Positions 4,558-8,940 of a stretch of 8,940 nt of DNA are shown here, one piece after another. The notes beneath the pieces were generated by a model. The model was not told where the DNA came from. It did not search any database and saw nothing but the letters and a program-made list of their open reading frames with translations. The DNA is from Pseudomonadota bacterium (GTDB taxonomy: Bacteria; Pseudomonadota; Alphaproteobacteria; Rs-D84), in contig JAUNMD010000034.1 in NCBI GenBank assembly GCA_030531915.1, forward strand, positions 1 through 8,940, in the 5' to 3' direction. Every line of letters starts with the position of its first letter. Within the stretch, counting starts at the first letter, position 1. The position numbers and the translations under genes were made by a program.

Positions 4558-4586
4558 ATTATAACTGGTGCGTATCATTTTGTCAA
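4558..4586 (-). promoter_or_regulatory. Promoter of tRNA-Glu
   Basis: On the minus strand it is a perfect consensus: TTGACA (4581-4586), 17 bases, TATAAT (4558-4563). The tRNA 5' end is 22 bases beyond the -10, leaving a short 5' leader for RNase P removal. Confidence 0.9.
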
Positions 4587-4602
4587 GCGGAAATAAAAAA
4601 AC

Positions 4603-4624
4603 AGGGCGCATGAATTTGCGCCCT
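4603..4624 (-). terminator. Terminator of the META lipoprotein gene
   Basis: AGGGCGCA (4603-4610) pairs with TGCGCCCT (4617-4624) over 8 bp around a 6-base loop. On the minus strand a run of mostly T follows (TGTTTTTTTATTTC). It separates this gene from the tRNA-Glu promoter. Confidence 0.88.
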
Positions 4625-4645
4625 TGTGTAATTGTGCGGATTTTT

Positions 4646-5107
4646 TTATTCCACAACCACCGGTGTGTCAACAACGACGGCCTCGGTTTCTGTGACGGTG
4701 ACCGTGTCGTTTGGCATTGCGTTGGCGTCAACGCGTTTGAATGTCATGGTCTGGCCATTGCCAATCAGTGTCAATGTGTCGTTATTCAGGTTGTATTTTT
4801 CCACCGTGTTCAAGAACTGGAAATATTCGCGTTCTGTCGCCATTGCATCTGCCGGCCCCATCATCATGGTCGATGCACCTTGGTCAAACTGAATATGATT
4901 GCCCGCCGCACGATAAGAACCGTTGTACAGGTTCACAACCTGGCCATAGAAACGCATTTCGTTTTCATCAAACGACAGTGTGATATCTGTGCCGTTGCCG
5001 TTGGCGATAAAGGATTCCCCGCGCAGGGCCGCCGGATTTTGACCGCCGTCGCCACATGCTGCCAGTGCCAATGCCATTGCGCCAAATGCCAGTGCTTTGA
5101 TTTTCAT
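4646..5107 (-). CDS. META-domain (HslJ-like) lipoprotein
   Basis: The 153-residue protein starts MKIKALAFGAMALALAACG, a clear lipoprotein signal with lipobox LAAC and lipidated Cys18. Because residue +2 is Gly rather than Asp, Lol sorting would predict the outer membrane. Residues about 29-126 resemble the META/HslJ fold: RGESFIANGNGTDITLSFDE, a middle strand on YNGSYRAAGNHIQF, then ATEREYFQFLNTVEKYNLNNDTLTL. Family members are linked to heat or novobiocin resistance and secretion, but this one is unassigned. A short acidic, Thr/Val-rich tail (TVTVTETEAVVVDTPVVVE) follows. AAGGGAG lies about 9 bases before the ATG. The gene is monocistronic, between its own terminator and the region upstream of tRNA-Asp. 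I could not settle on its promoter; a TTGCAT-16-TATCGT pair is only a weak candidate. Confidence 0.8.
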   Translation of the reverse strand: MKIKALAFGAMALALAACGDGGQNPAALRGESFIANGNGTDITLSFDENEMRFYGQVVNLYNGSYRAAGNHIQFDQGASTMMMGPADAMATEREYFQFLNTVEKYNLNNDTLTLIGNGQTMTFKRVDANAMPNDTVTVTETEAVVVDTPVVVE

Positions 5108-5248
5108 GATTTTTTCTCCCTTTGTTTTTTATGTCGATTGTAACGATACCATTATTTTTCATAAATGCAAGGTTGGACAAGACGTTTATATTCCCACAGA
5201 AAGTTCAGCCATTCGCCACGGCTCAAAAATAAATTTTGAATTTTATGA

Positions 5249-5286
5249 AAAAAACACTTGCGTTTGGAATCCGAACAGTATAACAT
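5249..5286 (+). promoter_or_regulatory. Promoter region of tRNA-Asp
   Basis: An A-tract leads into TTGCGT (5258-5263). The overlapping -10 candidates are TATAAC (5279-5284, spacing 15) and TAACAT (5281-5286, spacing 17). The tRNA starts about 12-14 bases further. The 13-mer AAAAAACACTTGC (5249-5261) also precedes rpmG. Confidence 0.55.
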
Positions 5287-5298
5287 ATGCCTTGCTCT

Positions 5299-5375
5299 GG
5301 GGTTGTAGCTCAGCTGGTTAGAGCGTCTGCCTGTCACGCAGAAGGTCGAGGGTTCGAGCCCCTTCAATCCCGCCA
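5299..5375 (+). tRNA. tRNA-Asp(GTC)
   Basis: This is a 77-base cloverleaf with encoded CCA (5373-5375). The acceptor GGGGTTG/CAATCCC has one G-U pair. The anticodon arm TCTGC-CTGTCAC-GCAGA is perfect and gives GTC for aspartate. The T arm contains GGTTCGAGCC. The discriminator is G. It is followed at once by an intrinsic terminator. Confidence 0.97.
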
Positions 5376-5380
5376 GAATT

Positions 5381-5405
5381 TACCGCCGTTTTGGCGGTAT
5401 TTTTT
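5381..5405 (+). terminator. tRNA-Asp terminator
   Basis: TACCGCC (5381-5387) and GGCGGTA (5393-5399) form a 7-bp stem around GTTTT, followed by a T-run (5400-5405). It begins 6 bases after the CCA. Confidence 0.92.
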
Positions 5406-5428
5406 GTTTAACAGCAATATGCAAAAAA

Positions 5429-5450
5429 CAAACGCCCATTCGGGCGTTTG
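5429..5450. terminator. Terminator of the 66-residue gene
   Basis: CAAACGCCC (5429-5437) and GGGCGTTTG (5442-5450) form a 9-bp stem around ATTC. TTTT follows on the plus strand and TTTTTTGC on the minus strand. It lies just beyond the stop of the small minus-strand gene and also backs up the tRNA-Asp terminator. Confidence 0.88.
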
Positions 5451-5452
5451 TT

Positions 5453-5653
5453 TTATTCTGCATTTGGCATATTCTTTGGGACGTTTACGATAATCTTGCC
5501 ACCTTGACCGGTTTTTATCCATTCCAGCGCGGCAATTCGCCCGTCAATGTGCTTTTTATCTTGCTCGTTATCCAGATGCAAATCTTTCATCAAACGGATT
5601 GTGTTATCAATCGAAGCGATAATTTCTGGGGTCAGGACTTTGTTTTTCAGCAT
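5453..5653 (-). CDS. Hypothetical 66-residue protein
   Basis: I do not recognise this small protein. The first two thirds are predicted helical and charged (TPEIIASIDNTIRLMKDLHL, then a DGRIAALEWI helix), and the end has a short hydrophobic strand-like KIIVNVP. It has no signal peptide, membrane helix or cysteine, so it is likely cytosolic. The frame stays open to a GTG at 5672-5674, but that start would put the excellent Shine-Dalgarno AAGGAGG inside the coding sequence, so the ATG at 5651-5653 is the real start. The SD, the tidy terminator and the protein-like composition make it a genuine gene. It lies 46 bases beyond the end of the gap gene on the same strand with a terminator between, so expression may partly depend on read-through from gap. 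Confidence 0.75.
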   Translation of the reverse strand: MLKNKVLTPEIIASIDNTIRLMKDLHLDNEQDKKHIDGRIAALEWIKTGQGGKIIVNVPKNMPNAE

Positions 5654-5677
5654 GATTTTTCCTCCTTTTGACACAAA

Positions 5678-5698
5678 AAACGGGGCGATGCCCCGTTT
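5678..5698 (-). terminator. Terminator of gap
   Basis: AAACGGGGC (5678-5686) and GCCCCGTTT (5690-5698) form a 9-bp stem around GAT, followed on the minus strand by a T-run (complement of 5675-5680). The stem begins 1 base after the gap stop codon. Confidence 0.88.
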
Positions 5699-5699
5699 G

Positions 5700-6701
5700 T
5701 TATTTAATCAGTTTTCCCATCGCAACGGCGGTGTCGCCCATGCGGTTTGAAAATCCCCATTCGTTATCATACCATGCGGTCACATGTACCAATTTGTCGC
5801 CCAAGACCTTGGTCTGGCCGGCGTCAAAGATTGAACTGTGCGCATCGTGTGTGAAATCGATGGAAACCAGTGGTAATTCGTTATAGCCAAATGTTTTTGA
5901 TTCTGCCGCGCGCATTGCCGCATTGACCGCGTCAACCGTGGCGTCGCGTTCCAGATTCACAACCAATTCAACAACCGATACGTCTGGGGTTGGTACGCGG
6001 ATTGCCATACCGTCCAGTTTGCCCGCCAATTTCGGCAGAACCAGACCAATCGCCTTGGCCGCGCCGGTGCTGGTCGGAATCATGGACAGGTTTGCCGCAC
6101 GTGCGCGACGGAAATCCTTGTGATTCTTGTCCAATAATTGTTGGTCACCGGTGTATGCGTGCACGGTCGTCATCCAGCCCGATACGATACCGAATGTGTC
6201 GTCCAAGACGCGCGCCACCGGGGCCAGACAGTTTGTTGTGCACGATGCGTTCGATACGATTAAATCGGTCGGTTTCAGTGTATCTTGGTTTACACCATAC
6301 ACGATTGTGGCGTCTGCGCCCGCCGATGGTGCAGAAACCAAAACGCGCTTTGCCCCCGCGTCCAAATGAACACGTGCCTTGTCAGCGGCGGTAAAGATAC
6401 CCGTGCATTCCATCACGATATCAATGCCCAATTCACGCCAAGGCAATTTTGTTGGGTCTTTTTCCGCGATGCATTTAATTTTCTGATTACCAACGATGAT
6501 ATATTCGCCGTCCAATTTAACGTCCATTGGCAATTTCCCGTGCACAGAATCATATTGCAACAGGTATGCATTCTGTTCCGCCGGTGCCAAATCATTTACG
6601 GCAACAAATTCAATATCATCACGCTTTGATTCCAACGCCGCGCGCAGTACCAAGCGGCCAATGCGTCCGAATCCATTGATAGCAACTCTGATTTTTGACA
6701 T
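5700..6701 (-). CDS. gapA: Glyceraldehyde-3-phosphate dehydrogenase, type I
   Basis: GAPDH converts glyceraldehyde-3-phosphate, NAD+ and phosphate to 1,3-bisphosphoglycerate in glycolysis, or the reverse in gluconeogenesis, in the cytosol. The 333-residue length is standard for the homotetrameric enzyme. The NAD-binding motif INGFGRIGRL starts at residue 8. Asp37 in VAVNDL favours NAD over NADP. The active-site segment SNASCTTNCLAP places the nucleophile at Cys154, and His181 (TTVHAYTGDQ) is the general base. WYDNEWGFSNR near the C-terminus is invariant in the family. No residues are missing. AAAGGAAG lies about 7 bases before the ATG. It has its own terminator, and its promoter (TTGTAA-17-TATGAT) overlaps the divergent miaA promoter. 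The neighbouring pgk or tkt genes of many proteobacterial operons are absent here. Confidence 0.98.
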   Translation of the reverse strand: MSKIRVAINGFGRIGRLVLRAALESKRDDIEFVAVNDLAPAEQNAYLLQYDSVHGKLPMDVKLDGEYIIVGNQKIKCIAEKDPTKLPWRELGIDIVMECTGIFTAADKARVHLDAGAKRVLVSAPSAGADATIVYGVNQDTLKPTDLIVSNASCTTNCLAPVARVLDDTFGIVSGWMTTVHAYTGDQQLLDKNHKDFRRARAANLSMIPTSTGAAKAIGLVLPKLAGKLDGMAIRVPTPDVSVVELVVNLERDATVDAVNAAMRAAESKTFGYNELPLVSIDFTHDAHSSIFDAGQTKVLGDKLVHVTAWYDNEWGFSNRMGDTAVAMGKLIK

Positions 6702-6737
6702 ATTACTTCCTTTCGTTTGTGTCGGTTAGACAGATTC

Positions 6738-6766
6738 ATCATAGCGCGCGATTGACAAGATTACAA
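6738..6766 (-). promoter_or_regulatory. Promoter of gapA
   Basis: On the minus strand TTGTAA (6761-6766) and TATGAT (6738-6743) are 17 bases apart. The -10 is 36 bases before the ATG. The -35 lies inside the spacer of the miaA promoter on the other strand. Confidence 0.6.
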
Positions 6767-6780
6767 TGGAATTTTATACT
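6752..6780 (+). promoter_or_regulatory. Promoter of miaA
   Basis: TTGACA (6752-6757), 17 bases, TATACT (6775-6780). The ATG follows 8 bases after the -10, so the predicted transcription start is at or within 1-2 bases of the start codon. Confidence 0.8.
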
Positions 6781-6788
6781 TAGACAAA

Positions 6789-7661
6789 ATGAAACATTCG
6801 TCATATATCATTACCGGCCCAACCGCATCAGGCAAATCTGATTTTGCCGACCGGCTGGCACGTGCAGTGAACGGCACAATCATAAATTGCGACAGTGTCC
6901 AGATTTACCGCGGTATTGAAAACATTTCGGCCAGTCCGTTTGCCGGCCGTGAAATTACCGATGAAATCGACGGCGTGCCATATAAACTGTTTTCCATTTT
7001 GCCATTGACCGAACAAATCAGTGTGGCGGATTACATCGCGATGGCGCGGCGCGAATATGATGCGGCACTGCGCGCCGGTCGCACACCGATATTTGTTGGC
7101 GGTACGGGGTATTATATAAATGCAATTATAAACGGTATTTCGCCAATGCCCGATATTGACGATGCGGTGCGTGCCCGCGCGCGCGAATTGGTGGCAACCG
7201 ATATCGCCGCGGCGCGCCGCATGTTGCCGCCCGAATTTACCGCCACCGACCCCCAGCGTGTCGCCCGCGGGGTCGAGGTATTCTTGCAGACCGGCCGCCA
7301 CATTACGGAATTTCAGAATATGCCACGCACGGGTGCGGTTGCGCCCGATGCGTTCAAGATACTAATCAATCCGCCATTGGACGTGTTGCGGGGCCGCATT
7401 GCGGCGCGCATTCCAAAAATGCTGTCGGGTGGCGCAGCGGCCGAGGGGCGGGCGGTCATTGATTCCGGCTGGGATGCACGTCGTGCAATCGGCGCGGCGC
7501 AAATGGTTGCGTACCTGCGTGGGGAAATTGATATGGACACATGTGTCCAGAATTGGATTACAAAAACAAACCAATATGCAAAACGGCAACGAACTTGGTT
7601 TCGTACCCAGTTCGCCGCCGATATTACCTTGGACAGTGCGGACGCGCCAATTACTTTCTAG
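6789..7661 (+). CDS. miaA: tRNA dimethylallyltransferase
   Basis: MiaA transfers a dimethylallyl group to N6 of A37 in tRNAs reading UNN codons, improving decoding. The 290-residue length is typical of the family, slightly short. The P-loop GPTASGKS is at residues 10-17, with the DSVQIY substrate motif at 35-40 (catalytic Asp35), the GGTGYY motif at 104-109, and the C-terminal TNQYAKRQRTWFR signature at 260-272. The usual His in the HHLID block is replaced by the KLFSI region. There is no Shine-Dalgarno; the promoter ends 8 bases before the ATG, so the mRNA should be leaderless. The start is well fixed because the P-loop must lie near the N-terminus. The last 11 bases overlap the convergent minus-strand gene. 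Here the gene is not beside hfq or mutL, its common neighbours elsewhere. Confidence 0.97.
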   Translation: MKHSSYIITGPTASGKSDFADRLARAVNGTIINCDSVQIYRGIENISASPFAGREITDEIDGVPYKLFSILPLTEQISVADYIAMARREYDAALRAGRTPIFVGGTGYYINAIINGISPMPDIDDAVRARARELVATDIAAARRMLPPEFTATDPQRVARGVEVFLQTGRHITEFQNMPRTGAVAPDAFKILINPPLDVLRGRIAARIPKMLSGGAAAEGRAVIDSGWDARRAIGAAQMVAYLRGEIDMDTCVQNWITKTNQYAKRQRTWFRTQFAADITLDSADAPITF

Positions 7662-8124
7662 GGCCGCGTGACGCATTCACGTGTTTTGCAATCATATTGT
7701 TGCGTGCCGCGGTCATGCGACGTGCCGCCGCCTGTTTTTCCAACAAACGATTGATATAACCGAAATCTGTGTACAAGACCTGTTTCAATGCGGCCTTGGC
7801 ATCGCTGCGGTTGCGATAAATGGTGTTGCGCTTTGTGTACGCCGACAGGTAATCCGCCATCAAATTAGTCAATGATTTCAAGAATTGTGGGTTGGTGGAA
7901 TTTGGATCGCGGCTGTCCAGCATACGAATAAAGATTCTGGATTGCAAAATCAGAAAATCTTCGGCATCGCGTGAATATTCCGCGGTCGCACGCCATGTGT
8001 TGCGGGTGTTTTCTTGGGTGGCATATGATGTGCCATATTTGTCCAAAAACAGTTCAGAAATACTTCTGGTATATGTTGCAAACACGCGTTGTGATGCGGT
8101 CTGTGCGTTGCTGAATTTTTTCAT
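7651..8124 (-). CDS. Hypothetical 157-residue helical protein
   Basis: I do not recognise this protein. It is rich in Arg, Lys, Ala, Ser and Thr, looks almost entirely alpha-helical, has no cysteine, no signal peptide and no membrane helix, and ends in a basic tail (ARRMTAARNNMIAKHVNASR). It is likely a cytosolic, possibly nucleic-acid- or protein-binding, helical bundle. The frame is open 20 codons further upstream, but those codons cover the promoter; the start at 8122-8124 has AAAGGG about 8 bases upstream and lies 31 bases after the -10. The stop lies inside the end of miaA (11-base convergent overlap). A strong promoter and proper SD argue that it is genuinely expressed. No terminator is seen at its end. 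Confidence 0.75.
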   Translation of the reverse strand: MKKFSNAQTASQRVFATYTRSISELFLDKYGTSYATQENTRNTWRATAEYSRDAEDFLILQSRIFIRMLDSRDPNSTNPQFLKSLTNLMADYLSAYTKRNTIYRNRSDAKAALKQVLYTDFGYINRLLEKQAAARRMTAARNNMIAKHVNASRGPRK

Positions 8125-8155
8125 ATCTTGCCCTTTTTGTGTTCTTGATGAATTT

Positions 8156-8184
8156 GTTATAGGACAAAATATTATGTTTGTCAA
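8156..8184 (-). promoter_or_regulatory. Promoter of the 157-residue gene
   Basis: On the minus strand TTGACA (8179-8184), 17 bases, TATAAC (8156-8161). It starts 4 bases after the stop of the upstream phosphotransferase gene, with no terminator between, so the downstream gene may receive both dedicated and read-through transcription. Confidence 0.82.
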
Positions 8185-8188
8185 TATT

Positions 8189-8926
8189 TTATTGCGCTGA
8201 TTCTGAACTTTCTGTGGGGTTCATTTTGGCGTATTCGCGGCGGATTACGTCCATTATGCCCGATGCGCGCATATGGCTGGAAAATGCGGTACAGTTATTA
8301 AATTCTGTTTCCAGCGTGCCCCAACCGGCGTATTCCCAATCAATCAGACCCGCCACACGCATCGTTCGCGTGTCGACAATAATATTATTGCAGATGTCAT
8401 TGTGATTCCATCCGTCACCCGCGCCACGTTGCAGGTCGCGAATTTCCGCCGGTCGCGCGTGATGCACGGCGGTGATAAATTCCGCCAGTTGCCGTCCCCA
8501 CAGTTCGCGATTGCGCGCAATGGTGCGTGTTGGCAACTTGTTCATATTGCGCCCGCGAATAAAGTTGTATTTATAGAACACATACTGGCCCGCATGCACA
8601 ATTTCGATTTTTGGAATTGCCAATGGCGATATGTGTTCGAACGCATCCGTAATACGCTTTTCACGCATGATGCGTTCGGCGGGCACACTGGTGTCCAAGA
8701 ATTTACGTGTTATGAATACGTATTTGTTGTCGACGATAAAACCGATGTTCCAACCACCCTTTATCATTTTTACATGGGCAAAGCGCAGTTCAGGTTGCGC
8801 GGCACGCAACGCGCGATATTTGTCGCGCCAATCGAACAGGCGTTTATGGCGAATGCGGCGACGCACATTGCGATCCGGTATAAAACAGACCAAAATATCA
8901 CAGATTTCAAAGAACAATTTCCACAT
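8189..8926 (-). CDS. Phosphotransferase of the APH/choline-kinase fold, probably envelope-related
   Basis: The 245-residue protein carries the kinase-like APH signatures. The catalytic loop HNDICNNIIVD is at residues 175-185 (Asp177 as base) and the metal-binding LIDWEYAGWG at 194-203 (Asp196). An N-lobe with a possible ATP-binding Lys75 sits around residues 66-78. The first 40 residues (FFEICDILVCFIPDRNVRR, then a basic LFDWRDKYRAL) resemble N-terminal segments I associate with LPS or capsule biosynthesis proteins, which suggests a sugar, LPS-core or choline kinase rather than antibiotic resistance. The catalytic loop seems one residue shorter than the usual HxDxxxxN, so Asn181 sits at position 7. 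AAGGGTG about 8 bases upstream supports the ATG at 8924-8926, but the frame is open to the window edge, so a longer form cannot be excluded. The substrate is unknown. Confidence 0.8.
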   Translation of the reverse strand: MWKLFFEICDILVCFIPDRNVRRRIRHKRLFDWRDKYRALRAAQPELRFAHVKMIKGGWNIGFIVDNKYVFITRKFLDTSVPAERIMREKRITDAFEHISPLAIPKIEIVHAGQYVFYKYNFIRGRNMNKLPTRTIARNRELWGRQLAEFITAVHHARPAEIRDLQRGAGDGWNHNDICNNIIVDTRTMRVAGLIDWEYAGWGTLETEFNNCTAFSSHMRASGIMDVIRREYAKMNPTESSESAQ

Positions 8927-8940
8927 GTGCGCACCCTTGT

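Noticed and set aside
4568..5143. A 191-codon plus-strand frame antisense to the META lipoprotein gene.
   Set aside because: Its cysteine- and histidine-rich composition is typical of an antisense shadow, and the opposite strand has a signal peptide, SD and terminator.
5158..5230. A minus-strand 24-codon stretch ending RGEWLNFLWEYKRLVQPCIY-E-K that looks protein-like.
   Set aside because: It has only a TTG start, no SD, and lies in an AT-rich promoter region; it may be a gene remnant but cannot be supported.
5152..5493. Frames over tRNA-Asp encoding MKGLEPSTFCVTGRRSNQ on minus and VVAQLVRASACHAEGRGFEP on plus.
   Set aside because: Both are classic false proteins produced by translating tRNA-Asp-like genes in the wrong context.

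Overview
The window looks like a chromosomal segment from a host-associated alphaproteobacterium with a fairly small genome. The evidence is indirect: oleate hydratase and LPS-related genes suggest a gut-type lifestyle, genes are packed with short gaps, the tRNA genes encode CCA and show some stem mismatches, and the sigma70 promoters are very close to TTGACA-17-TATAAT. Taxonomy is my inference; no rRNA gene is present.

Layout. 1-64 (minus): start of rpmG (ribosomal protein L33) with its own promoter. 148-504 (minus): a 39-codon lipoprotein resembling LptM, then an intact tRNA-Leu(TAG) and a decayed second tRNA-Leu copy whose 5' third is replaced by hairpins. 636-2408 (plus): complete oleate hydratase. 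2462-2794 (minus): zinc-ribbon/TM2 membrane protein. 2896-4014 (plus): AT-rich two-gene operon of a membrane-anchored NERD-domain protein and a DUF805 membrane protein. 4018-4480: no convincing gene, but two copies of a terminator-bearing 30-mer 226 bases apart and two partial copies of the tRNA-Glu 3' end downstream of the intact tRNA-Glu(TTC) (4462-4536, minus). 4646-5107 (minus): META-domain lipoprotein. 5299-5375 (plus): tRNA-Asp(GTC). 5453-5653 (minus): unrecognised 66-residue protein. 5700-6701 (minus): glyceraldehyde-3-phosphate dehydrogenase, divergent from 6789-7661 (plus) miaA. 7651-8124 (minus): unrecognised helical protein overlapping the end of miaA. 8189-8926 (minus): phosphotransferase of the aminoglycoside/choline-kinase fold, probably envelope-related.

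The genes are mostly separate small transcription units; the clear operons are NERD-DUF805 and possibly lptM-tRNA-Leu. The most notable signals are regulatory and structural: three genes (lptM-like, NERD, miaA) have a -10 box only 7-8 bases before the ATG and no Shine-Dalgarno, implying leaderless mRNAs, while most other genes have clear ribosome binding sites; and tRNA 3'-end fragments, hairpin-rich filler and repeated terminators cluster around the tRNA-Leu and tRNA-Glu loci. I found no CRISPR array, transposase or integrase, and no clearly new multi-gene system, although the TM2/NERD/DUF805 cluster beside tRNA-Glu is the best candidate for accessory content.
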